NCBI GenBank assembly: GCA_031291055.1 | Contig: JARLJU010000204.1 | Span: 1-64,000, forward strand | Source: Rudaea sp. | GTDB taxonomy: Bacteria; Pseudomonadota; Gammaproteobacteria; Xanthomonadales; Rhodanobacteraceae | DNA length: 64,000 nt | Reading direction: 5' to 3' | Part shown: in pieces, positions 1-10,590 of the stretch | How positions within the stretch are numbered: position 1 is the stretch's first letter | Layout: each line of letters begins with the position of its first letter | Translations under genes and position numbers: made by a program | The notes under the pieces: model-generated | The model's input: only the letters and a program-made list of their open reading frames with translations | Told to the model about the DNA's origin: nothing | Database searches by the model: none

Positions 1-1290
1 CGCAAGCTCAATGCCGAAGTCGATCCGGAACTGTCGCGCATCCTGGGCAAGATGATCGCCAAGGATCCGGCCGAACGTTATCAGAGCTGCCAGGAACTGG
101 AAGCGGACCTGGCCAAACATCCCCTCGTTGCCAAGGGTGGGCCCATTACCGTAGTGACCAAGATGTCGCCTGCCGCCGCGACCATGGTCGGCCAAAAGAC
201 ACCGGTTTCCGGCCAGCGCCCACTGCCGACCACCTCACCCACACCGCAGCCCTTGCCTGTGCAGAACGCTGCCGCCACTCCGGCGCGTGCGCAACCTCTG
301 CCGTTGGCGTCCGCACACGAACCGGTCCTGCAACGGCAACCTGCCGCCAGCACGGGCTCATCGGCCTTACCGTTGGCGATCGCGGCGGTCCTGCTACTCG
401 GCATAGGCGGGGGTGCCTATGCGTTTCGCGATCAGATTCCGATGTTTAAGCAGTTTATCGGCGCGTCTGCCGTCGCCACCAACGCTCAGACGAATCCGGC
501 CTCGACGCTGGGTACGGCAAACACCACCGCTGCGGCCGCCACGGCAACAAATCCTGCCGCGCCAATGCAAGCGGCTGCGACAAGTGCCGCAGCCGCACCC
601 GCATCCGATGCAGCGACGCCATCCGTAGCCGACGCCAATGCGGCGCCAGCGGCCAACAGCGCCCATTTTCAGGAGCTGCCCGATACTCCCGCCGGCCCGG
701 CCGCACGCACCTCTCAGGTCGAGCCCCTCAAGGAACTCGCCGCCGCGCAGGCAGCCGAAGCCGTTCCAGCACAGCGTCTGGCCCGGGTAAGCGAGCCGCC
801 GCCGGTGGCAGCACCGCCGAAACCGCATATTCCCACCATCGCTGTCATTGCGGGCGGTGATTCAGCCGTGTCGGAACCGGCCGAGCGCGAGATTGAACAG
901 ATGCTGTCGCGACACGGCTATCACCTGATCGATCAGGACATGATGCCGCGCGTCTCGCATTTGCTCAGCGGAGAACGCCCGCGGTTCGGCGAAATCCTCG
1001 AAACGCTTGCGCACAAAGGCAACATCGACGCCGTCGTGATCGTGCACGCACGCCAGGTCGGCACGCAACAGTTGACCTACTACGGGCAAAGCTCCACGTT
1101 GTATACCGTTGAACTCGGTGTGCGTACCTACTCGGTCGGCAACCAGCGCATGCTCGGTTCCGGCTGGAGCGAGCAGGTGAACTTCACCAGCCTGAATGCT
1201 TCCGAGAAAGCACGCGAAGCCGTCGAACCGATGCTGCACGGGGTAGAGGAAAAACTGGTCGACTACCGTCCCGCCCACTCGAAGGGCTGA
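1..1290 (+). CDS. Serine/threonine protein kinase, C-terminal part (5' truncated by window edge), with TM segment and extracytoplasmic C-terminal domain
   Basis: Frame open from base 1; 'RILGKMIAKDPAERYQSCQELEADLAKHP' is typical of a kinase C-lobe end; TM helix LPLAIAAVLLLGIGGGAYAF; stop at 1290. Confidence 0.8.
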   Translation, partial: RKLNAEVDPELSRILGKMIAKDPAERYQSCQELEADLAKHPLVAKGGPITVVTKMSPAAATMVGQKTPVSGQRPLPTTSPTPQPLPVQNAAATPARAQPLPLASAHEPVLQRQPAASTGSSALPLAIAAVLLLGIGGGAYAFRDQIPMFKQFIGASAVATNAQTNPASTLGTANTTAAAATATNPAAPMQAAATSAAAAPASDAATPSVADANAAPAANSAHFQELPDTPAGPAARTSQVEPLKELAAAQAAEAVPAQRLARVSEPPPVAAPPKPHIPTIAVIAGGDSAVSEPAEREIEQMLSRHGYHLIDQDMMPRVSHLLSGERPRFGEILETLAHKGNIDAVVIVHARQVGTQQLTYYGQSSTLYTVELGVRTYSVGNQRMLGSGWSEQVNFTSLNASEKAREAVEPMLHGVEEKLVDYRPAHSKG

Positions 1291-1449
1291 AGCCGGGCGT
1301 TCACGCGGTGCGTTGAAGTGCACCGCGTGCGCGGCCGAATGCCCGTAGCGAGAACGAAGGGCCAGGGTGCTTGGCGGAGGATGGCCGCGCTTAGCAACAG
1401 GCCGAGCGCAGCGACAGGAGCGTGTCGGCTACAACGCACCCTGCTTTGC

Positions 1450-3216
1450 TCACGGCAACTCCCGCGGTGCTGCTGCCCGCCCGAGCATTTCCTGTGCGTG
1501 CCGATAGCCGATCTCGATCGCACGTTCGTAGGCATACCAGTCAAGCAGTTCGATGTCGTGCAATGGCGGCGTCAGCAGAAGGCTGGTCTGCGCGCGCCGT
1601 TCGATGCTCGCGGCTTCCGCATTGACCATGCCCGAGCGCAGCAGGATGCTCAGGATTCCCGGTCGCTTGCTGGATCGACGCAACCGCTGCCACGCCAGCG
1701 TCCACCAGGGCGGCAACGCATATTCCTCGACATCGGCGTGGAGCACGTCGTCGGCGCCGATATCGACCGCGACAATTTCGCCCACACCCTGTTCGCGCAT
1801 CACGTCCACCGGCAGATTGTTCATCACTGCGCCGTCGACGAATACTTCGCGGCGATGAAAAACCGGCGGCAGCACGCCGGGAATCGCACTGGATGCGCGC
1901 AACCACAGCCACAACGGGCCCTGCTGGTGAACATGCGCGTGGCCCGCGGTCAGGTTCGCCGACACGCAGAAGTAGGGAAGTGCCAGATCGGTGATGTCGC
2001 GCGTGCCGAACTCTTCGCGCAGCAGGTGGGAAACACGCCGGCCGGTCACCAGTGACACGAATGGAAATGTGTAATCGCTCAGCGGGCGTCCGGACACGAA
2101 CGAGCGCCGGTAGTTTTCGAACATCTCCTCGTCAGACCAGTCTGCGGCAACGCCGGCACCGATGATCGCGCCGATCGAAGTACCGCCGACAAAATCGATG
2201 CGCATGCCGGCTTCGCGCAACGCACGCACGACACCAATGTGGGCAAAGCCGCGCGCACCACCGCCGGACAGCACCAGACCGATGCTGCGCCCGATCAGCA
2301 GACGGGCGATCCGCTCGATGTCGTTGTCGTTGCGCACGTGGTGATGGCGTACTCCCGGCACCTGTTCCAGCCAGCGCAGCGCCGCACCGCGCTCGATCTC
2401 GCCGTCGCGATGCTGCAACAGCAGATGCCGCGGCCGGTGCAGGGCGCTTTCGGCATTCAGACACGCCGCCTCCGGCCAGGGGCTAGCTGGCTCCCAGGCG
2501 TGGGTCAGCAGCAACAGACAGTCAGCCTGGCGCACACACAGTTCGCGCCATTCGTCGTCGGCGACGTCGCCCAGATACAGCACGTAGCGTGCGCGCGATT
2601 CGAGCGCGCTGAACCACGTGCTGGTCTGACCACGGCCTGCTTCGGCGTCGATCAGCGCGCATTTGCCGTAGCGATCGAGTGCCTCGGACAAATGCCTGGC
2701 AAATTCGCGCGCGTCGACGCCTGCATCGTGCGGCAACAGCGCAAACGTGCGTGGTGCGGAAAGCTGTCCACCGCTGTGACGGGTGATCAGGCGCTTCACC
2801 GCGAGCCGCGCGCTGACCAGCATCGCCTCTGGGTAGCGCGCAATCAGATTCTCGAATCCGCGCCGCGACAGTTTCAGCAGCTCCGAATCGCGCAAGGCGC
2901 GCACACTTGCGGATCGCGGCTGATCGACGATCAAACCCAGTTCGCCCACCGTTTCGCCTGCAGCGACGACGCCGTCCAGATGAAAGGCGCCGTCGTGATC
3001 CGGCTTGAATGCACCGAGGCTGCCGGATTTGAGCACATACAAGGCGTCGGAAACGTCGCCATACTCGAACAGGATTGCGCCACCCGGCATGGCGAACCAT
3101 TCCAGTTCACCGGCAAGTTCAGTCAGCGTGTCGTCGTCCAGATGACGGAACAGCTCGAGATCGCGCAACAGAGTACGCACATCGAAGGGTTCGTCGCCGG
3201 TCAATGTCTCGCTCAC
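1450..3216 (-). CDS. Patatin-like phospholipase with N-terminal cyclic nucleotide-binding domain (NTE/RssA-like)
   Basis: cNMP-binding-like N-terminus (FRHLDDDTLTELAGELEWFAMPGGAILFEYGD); patatin motifs GGGARGFAHIG and GGTSIGA, DGAVMNNLPV. Confidence 0.9.
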   Translation of the reverse strand: MSETLTGDEPFDVRTLLRDLELFRHLDDDTLTELAGELEWFAMPGGAILFEYGDVSDALYVLKSGSLGAFKPDHDGAFHLDGVVAAGETVGELGLIVDQPRSASVRALRDSELLKLSRRGFENLIARYPEAMLVSARLAVKRLITRHSGGQLSAPRTFALLPHDAGVDAREFARHLSEALDRYGKCALIDAEAGRGQTSTWFSALESRARYVLYLGDVADDEWRELCVRQADCLLLLTHAWEPASPWPEAACLNAESALHRPRHLLLQHRDGEIERGAALRWLEQVPGVRHHHVRNDNDIERIARLLIGRSIGLVLSGGGARGFAHIGVVRALREAGMRIDFVGGTSIGAIIGAGVAADWSDEEMFENYRRSFVSGRPLSDYTFPFVSLVTGRRVSHLLREEFGTRDITDLALPYFCVSANLTAGHAHVHQQGPLWLWLRASSAIPGVLPPVFHRREVFVDGAVMNNLPVDVMREQGVGEIVAVDIGADDVLHADVEEYALPPWWTLAWQRLRRSSKRPGILSILLRSGMVNAEAASIERRAQTSLLLTPPLHDIELLDWYAYERAIEIGYRHAQEMLGRAAAPRELP

Positions 3217-3334
3217 CCAAACCTCCCCGTCGCGCTATGCGCATGCTAACGCAAACGGTCGCTTGCACGCGCTACGCTTGATTTTCCCGCCGCAGTGCAC
3301 CACGTTTGCGGTTCCTTTCAGGTAACTTCCCGCG

Positions 3335-5377
3335 ATGACGACGCCCAATCCCCTGCTTACCGACAGCCCTCTGCCGCGTTTTTCCGCAATTGAACCGGCG
3401 CATGTGCTGCCCGCGGTCGATGCGACTCTCGCCGATTACCGCGCGCGCATCGACGCTTTGCTTGCCGACGCCACACCACGCACGTTCGCGAACACGATGC
3501 TGCCGCAGGAGACGCTGGAAAATCGCCTTGAGCAGGTCTGGTCGCCGGTGTCGCACCTGCACGCGGTCAGGGATTCCGAAACCCTGCGAGCGGTCTTCTC
3601 GCAGGCTGAGCAGCGCCTGAGCGACCATGCCGCCGAGCTCGGTCAGAATCGCGGGCTTTACGCGGCGGTAAAGGCGGTTGCGGACAATGTGGATTTTTCC
3701 AATTTGCCCCGTGCCGGGCAAGCCCTGGTCGAACACGCGCTGCGGGATTTCCGACTTTCCGGCGTAGCACTCGAAGAGCCGGCGCGATCGCGCTTCCGCG
3801 AAATCAGCACCACGCTGACGCGACTGGCAACAGAATTCGAAGAGGCTGTTCTGGATGCCGCCGAGGCGTGGTCCGAGCCGGTCGATGAAACGGCGCTCGC
3901 CGGCCTGCCGGAGGCGGAGCGCGCATTGTTGCGGCAGTATGCGCAAGACGCCGGGCGCGACGGCTGGCTGGTCACGCTCAAGCAGCCAAGCGTCCAGGCA
4001 ATACTTACCTATGCCGACAATCGTGGCCTGCGTGAATGCGCATATACGGCGTATCAGACGCGTGCATCGGACCAGGGACCGGACGCCGGACGTTTCGACA
4101 ATTCGGCGCGGATCGAGCAAATTCTCGCCTTGCGCCACGAAGGCGCGCGGCTGCTGGGTTTTGCCAATGCCGCCGAAGAATCGCTGGCGACCAAGATGGC
4201 CGCCTCGCCGCAACGCGTGCTGGCCTTCCTGCATGACCTTGTGCAACGCGCCCGGCCCGTTGCCGAACGCGAGCTGGCGGAGCTGCGCGAATTCGCCGCC
4301 GCGGAATTGTCCCTCCCTGATCTGCAGCCCTGGGATATCGCTTACGCGGCGGAGAAACTGCGCCTGAAGAAATTCGACCTGAGCGAAGAGGAACTGAAGC
4401 CGTATTTCCCGTTGCCGGCGGTCATTGTTGGCTTGTTCGCCATCACCGAACGCGTGTTTGGCGTGCGTCTGCAGATGCGCGATGGCGTCGAGGTGTGGCA
4501 TCCCGACGTGCGCTACTACGACGTGCTCGATGTCGATGGACAGGTTCGCGCCGGCGCCTTTGTGGATTTGTACGCCCGCGCCGGCAAGCGCGGCGGCGCA
4601 TGGATGGATGTTTGCCGTTCGCGCTTTAGCGACGGTGCCCGGACGCATTCGCCTATCGCCTATCTCACCTGCAACTTCGCGCCGCCGCTGGAAGGTCAGC
4701 CGGCCTTGCTCACCCATGACGACGTGCTCACGCTGTTCCACGAATTCGGCCACGGGCTACATCATCTGCTCACCGAAGTGGATTTTCCCGGGGTCGCCGG
4801 CATCAGCGGCGTCGAATGGGACGCGGTCGAGCTGCCGAGCCAGTTCATGGAAAACTTCGGCTGGCAGCGCGAGGCACTAGCCCTCTTCGCGCGTCATTGG
4901 CAGACCGGAGCGCCGCTGCCCGATGAACTGTTTGCCCGCATGCAGGCCGCGCGGCACTTTCATGCAGGACTTTTTCTGGTACGCCAGCTGGAACTGGGCC
5001 TGTTCGATTTCCGTCTGCATCTGGAATACGACCCGGCCCTTGGTGCGCGCGCACTGGAATTGCTCGCCGAGGTGCGGCGTGAAGTCGCCGTGCTCACGCC
5101 ACCCGCATGGCAGCGCATGCCGCACAGCTTCACGCATATATTCGCCGGCGGTTACGCCGCTGGTTACTACAGCTATCTATGGGCGGAATTGTTGTCCGCC
5201 GACGCGTTTGGCCGTTTCGAGGAAGCCGGCGCGTTCAACCGCGCCGCAGGCGATGGTTTCCGGCGCAGCATTCTCGCGGTCGGCGGCTCGCGGCCGGCGC
5301 TGGAATCCTTCGTCGAATTCCGCGGACGCGAGCCGCAGCCGGCGGCTTTGCTGCGCAGCTATGGCCTGGCCGCCTGA
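3335..5377 (+). CDS. prlC: M3 family oligopeptidase A
   Basis: 680 aa; zinc motif HEFGHGLHH; N-terminus and overall sequence resemble PrlC. Confidence 0.92.
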   Translation: MTTPNPLLTDSPLPRFSAIEPAHVLPAVDATLADYRARIDALLADATPRTFANTMLPQETLENRLEQVWSPVSHLHAVRDSETLRAVFSQAEQRLSDHAAELGQNRGLYAAVKAVADNVDFSNLPRAGQALVEHALRDFRLSGVALEEPARSRFREISTTLTRLATEFEEAVLDAAEAWSEPVDETALAGLPEAERALLRQYAQDAGRDGWLVTLKQPSVQAILTYADNRGLRECAYTAYQTRASDQGPDAGRFDNSARIEQILALRHEGARLLGFANAAEESLATKMAASPQRVLAFLHDLVQRARPVAERELAELREFAAAELSLPDLQPWDIAYAAEKLRLKKFDLSEEELKPYFPLPAVIVGLFAITERVFGVRLQMRDGVEVWHPDVRYYDVLDVDGQVRAGAFVDLYARAGKRGGAWMDVCRSRFSDGARTHSPIAYLTCNFAPPLEGQPALLTHDDVLTLFHEFGHGLHHLLTEVDFPGVAGISGVEWDAVELPSQFMENFGWQREALALFARHWQTGAPLPDELFARMQAARHFHAGLFLVRQLELGLFDFRLHLEYDPALGARALELLAEVRREVAVLTPPAWQRMPHSFTHIFAGGYAAGYYSYLWAELLSADAFGRFEEAGAFNRAAGDGFRRSILAVGGSRPALESFVEFRGREPQPAALLRSYGLAA

Positions 5378-5450
5378 CGCAACCGCCGCCAACACGATCG
5401 CGGCACCAGGCCGTCTGCGCGTCACAGGCCGGACTTGCTAAAATGCGCCG

Positions 5451-6221
5451 ATGAAGATCGCGTCGTGGAACGTCAACTCGCTGAACGTGCGTCTGCCGCA
5501 TTTGATCGAATGGCTCGGCAGCGCCGCGCCCGACGTCGTGGCGCTGCAGGAAACCAAGCTGGAGAACAGCAAGTTTCCGGTTGACGCCATTGCCGCTGCA
5601 GGATATCGCTGTATTTTCTCCGGGCAGAAAACCTACAACGGCGTCGCGATCCTGGCCCGCGACGAAACCGGCGAAGCCTTGACCGATATTCCCGGACTCG
5701 ACGATCCGCAGCGCCGGATTCTGGCCGCTACCGTCGGTGGCGTGCGCATTGTCAATTTGTATGTGGTCAACGGCCAGGCGGTCGGCAGCGAAAAGTTCGC
5801 TTACAAGCTCGCCTGGCTCGCCAAGGTGCGCGACTTTCTCGCTGCAGAAATGCAGCGTTTTCCACAAATGATCGTCCTGGGTGATTTCAACATCGCGCCC
5901 GACGATCGTGACGTATACGATCCGACCACATGGCACGAACAGATACTGTGTTCGACACCGGAGCGCACGGCATTGAAGTCGTTGCTCGATCTGGGCCTGC
6001 ACGACAGTTTCCGCCTGTTCACGCCTGATGGCGGACACTACAGCTGGTGGGACTATCGCCAGGCCGGCTTTCGTCGCAACCTGGGCCTGCGCATCGATCT
6101 GATCCTGGCCAGCGATGCGCTGCGTCGCCGTTGCCGGGCTGCGACGATCGATCGCACGCCGCGCACCTGGGAACGGCCTTCCGATCACACGCCGGTGCTG
6201 TTGGAAATGGATGGCGAATGA
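5451..6221 (+). CDS. xthA: Exodeoxyribonuclease III
   Basis: MKIASWNVNSLNVRLPHLIEWL...DVVALQETKLE...GDFNIAPDDRDVYDP...RIDLIL...SDHTPV. Confidence 0.95.
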   Translation: MKIASWNVNSLNVRLPHLIEWLGSAAPDVVALQETKLENSKFPVDAIAAAGYRCIFSGQKTYNGVAILARDETGEALTDIPGLDDPQRRILAATVGGVRIVNLYVVNGQAVGSEKFAYKLAWLAKVRDFLAAEMQRFPQMIVLGDFNIAPDDRDVYDPTTWHEQILCSTPERTALKSLLDLGLHDSFRLFTPDGGHYSWWDYRQAGFRRNLGLRIDLILASDALRRRCRAATIDRTPRTWERPSDHTPVLLEMDGE

Positions 6222-6910
6222 GTAAAAACCCGATGACTGATTTTCTGCACGAACCGGGTTGGCCAGCGTCGCTCGACGACGCGGACCTGGAAGAACTCGA
6301 CCGCTTCCTGCGTGCGCATGCGGGCGAGGACGCGCTGTTGCTGGACGGCGTACACGGCATGTTGAGCGCGATAGCGATCGGCCCGGAGCGGGCAACGCCG
6401 GACGAGTGGTTGCCGGAAGTGCTGCACACGCCGTTCGCCGACGCGGACGAAGGCAAACGCATCCTGGAGCTGCTGGCGCGCTTGAACGAGAGCGTGGAGC
6501 TGGAACTGGAAACCGACAGTTACGAACCCATCCTCGGTGAAATCGAACTCGACGATGGCGACAGCGCACTCAGTGCACTGGGCTGGTGCGAAGGATTTTC
6601 GCGCGGCGTGGATCTGCGCGCACGCCTGTGGGAAGCGCGCCTGGGTGCAGACTCACAGCTGACTGAATTGCTCGGTCCGATCATGGCGCTCGCAGTCGAG
6701 GAAGGCGTGTTCGCCACCGACGCCGATTTCGCCCCGCTCAGTGAACAGGAATACGATGACTGCCTGGCACAGTTGCCGGCAGCCGTTGCTGCCGTGTCGA
6801 ACTACTGGCGCGAGCAGCCACCCACTGCTGAGGAATTGGCCGGTCGCGCCGCAGCCGCCGACGATCCGGCGAATCCCCGGCGGCGCCGTGGCGGGCGCTG
6901 GGTACATTAG
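6218..6910 (+). CDS. YecA/UPF0149 family protein
   Basis: MSKNPMTDFLHEPGWPASLDDADLEELDRFL...; ATGA overlap with the xthA stop. Confidence 0.75.
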   Translation: MSKNPMTDFLHEPGWPASLDDADLEELDRFLRAHAGEDALLLDGVHGMLSAIAIGPERATPDEWLPEVLHTPFADADEGKRILELLARLNESVELELETDSYEPILGEIELDDGDSALSALGWCEGFSRGVDLRARLWEARLGADSQLTELLGPIMALAVEEGVFATDADFAPLSEQEYDDCLAQLPAAVAAVSNYWREQPPTAEELAGRAAAADDPANPRRRRGGRWVH

Positions 6911-9144
6911 TCTTTTTGCGCTTTGTCACCTGCGCCCTTCACGTGCGCATCAAAGAAATTCGCGATGGCCGTGTACACGTGCGTGCGCATCGCCGGCGTC
7001 GACAGGCCATGCTTGCCGCCGGGATAGGTCATCAATTTAAATTGCGTGCCGCGTTCCTGCAAGGCAGCCATCAGCTTGGTCGAGTTGGTGAACTGCACAT
7101 TGTCGTCGGCCATGCCGTGGACCAGCAGCAGCGGTTTGGTCAGGCCGGCCAGCCAGGGGAACACGCTGCTGGCTTCATAGCCTTGTGCATTTGTGGACAC
7201 GGAGCCGAGATAGCGCTCGGTGTAATGCGTGTCGTACAGCCGCCAGTCGGTCACCGGCGCAACCGCGACGCCCGCAGCCAGCTGATCCGCGGCCTTGGCC
7301 TGCAGCATCAGCGAAAGATAACCGCCGTAGCTCCAGCCAAAACAGCCGATTCGCGCAGGGTCGACGAAAGGCTGGGATTTCAGGTGCGCGATCCCGGCAA
7401 GCTGATCCTGCACTTCGACGTCACCGAGCTTGTGGAAGATTGCATCCTCGAATGTCCGGCCGCGACGCGGCGTGCCGCGGTTGTCGAGAGAGAAGACGAC
7501 ATAACCCTGGCGCGCCATGTACTGATCGAATAGATCACCCCAGGCGCGGTTGATCATCTGTCGACCGGGGCCGCCGTAAAAGCGCAGGAACACCGGATAG
7601 CGCCGCTTCGCATCGAACTGCGATGGCTTGTACATGCGCCAATAGAGGCTTTGTCCATCGGCTGCGGCAACCGTGCCGAATTCCGGCAGTATGTGCCCGG
7701 CATGATAGGGCCAGTAGGGATGACGCTCGTCCAGCGCGTTTGCGCCAAGCATCGCCACCTCCTCGCCGTCTGCGCGATGCAGGCTTACCTGCGGGGGCGT
7801 GGACGGATCGGAGAATGTGTCGGTGTAAACAGCGGCGTTGTCGGCGAACTCCGCATCATGCCAGCCATCGCCGCGCGAAATGCGCATCGGTGTCTCGGCA
7901 TTGCTGCCGTCCAGTGATGCGGCATAGACCTGCCGCTGCAGCGGATCGTCGCGATTCGCGGTGAAATATACTTTTTCGCCTTTTTCGTCCACGGCAAGCA
8001 CGCGGTCGATATCCCAATCGCCGGCAGTCAAAACATGTCGCTGCTTTCCGTCCATTGCGTACAGGTACAGGTGCCGGTGCCCGCTGCTTTCCGACGTCCA
8101 GACAAAGGCCTCATGCGTGCGCAGGAATTTCAAATCGTCGTCGAGATTGATCCAGCTGGCCGCGTGCTCGGACAACAGTATGCGCGTGCCGCTTATGTCG
8201 GCCAGCAGCAGGTCGAGAGTGCGCTGGTCGCGCGTTTCGCGCTGCACGGCCAGATGGCGGGAGTCGGGGAGCCAATCGACGTTGGCCAGATAAATATCGG
8301 TATCGGCACCCAGATCGACCCAGCGAGCGGGTCCGCCGCCGGATGGAACAACGCCCAGGCGCACGACAACGTTGGCTTCGCCCGCCGCCGGATAGCGCTG
8401 CTCGACGACAGCGGTACGTCCGGCGAAGAACTCCGCACGCTGGACCTTCGGCACCTGCGTTTCGTCAAAGCGCTCGAATGCGATGGCCGAATCATCCGGA
8501 GCCCACCAGTAGCCTCGCGCACGGCCCATTTCCTCCTGGGCGACAAATTCCGCTTCGCCGTTGTGGATCGTTCCGCCGCCGTCCCGCGTGAGTTGACGCA
8601 GGCGCCGGCGTTTCAGGTCGATGAGCCACAGGTTCTGATCGCTGACAAAGGATACGTAGCGGCCTTGCGGAGAAATTCGCGCATCGAAGATGTCGGTGCC
8701 GGGCCGACTCAGCCGCTCGATCGCGTGTTCCGGTGCGGACGCAAATGTATACAAATAAATCGCGTCATCGACCGTGAACAGCAGGCTTCGGCTGTCCGGC
8801 GCCCAACGGTAATGGGCGATGCCGGTATTGCCCGCAGTGCGTTCGCGTTCGCGGCGGGCGAGCGACGCCGCGGACGTCTTGTTGGCGTCATGCGGCAGAG
8901 CGCGGGTATCGACAAGCAGGCGCTCGCTCTTGGCAGCGACGTCGTATTCCCACAGATCCATCCTGTGCTGATCGTCGGCAGCGCCGCGCAAAAAAGTGAC
9001 ACGCGCCGCATCGGGCGAGATCTGCAGCAGACGCGGACTCGGCCCGTTGAGATCGGGGCTGGCGAAAATCCGGGCAATGCTCAGTTCATCGGCCATGGCC
9101 GTCAGGTTCGCACATATCGCGAGCAAGGCAAACACGATGCGCAT
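6907..9144 (-). CDS. S9 family peptidase (dipeptidyl peptidase IV-like)
   Basis: Signal peptide; beta-propeller-like N-terminus; GWSYGGYLSLM nucleophile motif and catalytic GGKHGLS. Confidence 0.93.
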   Translation of the reverse strand: MRIVFALLAICANLTAMADELSIARIFASPDLNGPSPRLLQISPDAARVTFLRGAADDQHRMDLWEYDVAAKSERLLVDTRALPHDANKTSAASLARRERERTAGNTGIAHYRWAPDSRSLLFTVDDAIYLYTFASAPEHAIERLSRPGTDIFDARISPQGRYVSFVSDQNLWLIDLKRRRLRQLTRDGGGTIHNGEAEFVAQEEMGRARGYWWAPDDSAIAFERFDETQVPKVQRAEFFAGRTAVVEQRYPAAGEANVVVRLGVVPSGGGPARWVDLGADTDIYLANVDWLPDSRHLAVQRETRDQRTLDLLLADISGTRILLSEHAASWINLDDDLKFLRTHEAFVWTSESSGHRHLYLYAMDGKQRHVLTAGDWDIDRVLAVDEKGEKVYFTANRDDPLQRQVYAASLDGSNAETPMRISRGDGWHDAEFADNAAVYTDTFSDPSTPPQVSLHRADGEEVAMLGANALDERHPYWPYHAGHILPEFGTVAAADGQSLYWRMYKPSQFDAKRRYPVFLRFYGGPGRQMINRAWGDLFDQYMARQGYVVFSLDNRGTPRRGRTFEDAIFHKLGDVEVQDQLAGIAHLKSQPFVDPARIGCFGWSYGGYLSLMLQAKAADQLAAGVAVAPVTDWRLYDTHYTERYLGSVSTNAQGYEASSVFPWLAGLTKPLLLVHGMADDNVQFTNSTKLMAALQERGTQFKLMTYPGGKHGLSTPAMRTHVYTAIANFFDAHVKGAGDKAQKD

Positions 9145-9236
9145 ATAGGTGCACTCCGGGGATTGCAGCCATTAAACCGTGCCGGCGATGCGATTTCCAG
9201 TGGGCTTGCTTGTCCAGCCACGGGCTCTGGCAGGTT

Positions 9237-10586
9237 CTACTTGCCGATGCAGAATGTGGAAAAAATAGCGCCGAGCAGATCGTCGCTGGTGTATTCGCCG
9301 GTGATTTGTCCCAGCGCGTGCTGGGCCCGACGCAGTTCTTCGGCAGCCAGTTCCCCGGCGCGCCGCTCGCGCAGCGCGATATCCGCCGCCTGCAGATGCC
9401 GGGCGACGCGTTTCAGCGCCTCGACGTGACGGCTGCGCGCGCTGAATGTTCCTTGCGCGCCGTCGCCAGGCCCTGCACAGCGCCTGAGTTCGGCGCGCAG
9501 TTCAGGCAGACCGTCGCCGCGTTGTGCAGAAAGATACAGGTGGATTGGGCCGTCTGCGCGGCGTTCCACGCGCATGGCTTCGCCGCTGAGGTCGATCTTG
9601 TTGTGTACGACAAGCCGTGTTGCACTCTGCGCGCAATCGCCGAGCAAGGCGCAATCGGCTTCTACGTGAGCGCTGTCGGTGACGAGCACGGCGACATCGG
9701 CGCGGGCCAGCTCGTCACGGGCGCGGCGTATGCCTTCGCGCTCGACAATATCCTTGGATTCGCGCAATCCGGCGGTATCAACCAGGGTCAGGGCGATGCC
9801 GTCGATCTGGACCGTCTCGCGCAGCACGTCGCGCGTGGTTCCGGGAATTGGCGTGACGATCGCGCGGGGGCTTTGCGCGAGTGCATTGAGCAGGCTGGAT
9901 TTGCCCGCGTTCGGGCGGCCGACGATGACCACATGCAGGCCTTCGCGCAGGACCACGCCGCGGCGCGTGGCGGCAAGCAGATCATTCAATTGCGCGCGCA
10001 GGCCGTCGAGCCCGGCGTCGAGCTGGGGCGCACTCAGAAAATCGATTTCCTCCTCGGGGAAATCCAGCGCCGCCTCAAGCCAGGCACGCAGATGTACAAG
10101 TGCACTGTGCAAATTGTGGATTTTTTCGGAAAACTCGCCGTCCAGGCTGCGCAGTGCCGCGCGTGCCGCCACTTCGGAGCCCGCGGCGATCAGGTCAGCC
10201 ACGGCTTCGGCCTGCACCAGATCGAGCTTGCCGTTCAGGAAGGCGCGCTCGGAAAATTCGCCCGGCCGTGCCCACCGCGCGCCGAGTTCGCATACACGCC
10301 GCAGCAGCAGATCCAGAATAATCGGGCTGCCGTGAGCATGCAGCTCGACTACGTCCTCGCCGGTGAACGATCGCGGCGCGATGAAGAATACGGCGAGACC
10401 ATGGTCGAGCGGGGTGCCGTCGGCGTCGGAAAAAGTGGATAAATGAAAAAGGCGAGGACGCGGCAACCTGCCTGTCAGTGTCCGCAGGATATCGCCCGCT
10501 TTGGATCCCGATATCCGCAATACACCGACGCCGCCGGCGCCCGCTGGCGTGGCGATTGCGGCAATCGTATCGATCACCGCCTTCAT
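9237..10586 (-). CDS. mnmE: tRNA uridine-5-carboxymethylaminomethyl(34) synthesis GTPase MnmE
   Basis: DTIAAIATPAGAGGVGVLRISG; GRPNAGKSSLLNAL; terminal FCIGK. Confidence 0.97.
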   Translation of the reverse strand: MKAVIDTIAAIATPAGAGGVGVLRISGSKAGDILRTLTGRLPRPRLFHLSTFSDADGTPLDHGLAVFFIAPRSFTGEDVVELHAHGSPIILDLLLRRVCELGARWARPGEFSERAFLNGKLDLVQAEAVADLIAAGSEVAARAALRSLDGEFSEKIHNLHSALVHLRAWLEAALDFPEEEIDFLSAPQLDAGLDGLRAQLNDLLAATRRGVVLREGLHVVIVGRPNAGKSSLLNALAQSPRAIVTPIPGTTRDVLRETVQIDGIALTLVDTAGLRESKDIVEREGIRRARDELARADVAVLVTDSAHVEADCALLGDCAQSATRLVVHNKIDLSGEAMRVERRADGPIHLYLSAQRGDGLPELRAELRRCAGPGDGAQGTFSARSRHVEALKRVARHLQAADIALRERRAGELAAEELRRAQHALGQITGEYTSDDLLGAIFSTFCIGK

Positions 10587-10590
10587 CCCA

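Noticed and set aside
3272-4753. 493-aa minus-strand ORF opposite prlC
   Set aside because: Shadow ORF of a well-supported M3 peptidase.
9558-9571. GTTCCACGCGCATG in mnmE as a further parS site
   Set aside because: Only the left half matches; no palindrome, unlike the recF sites.
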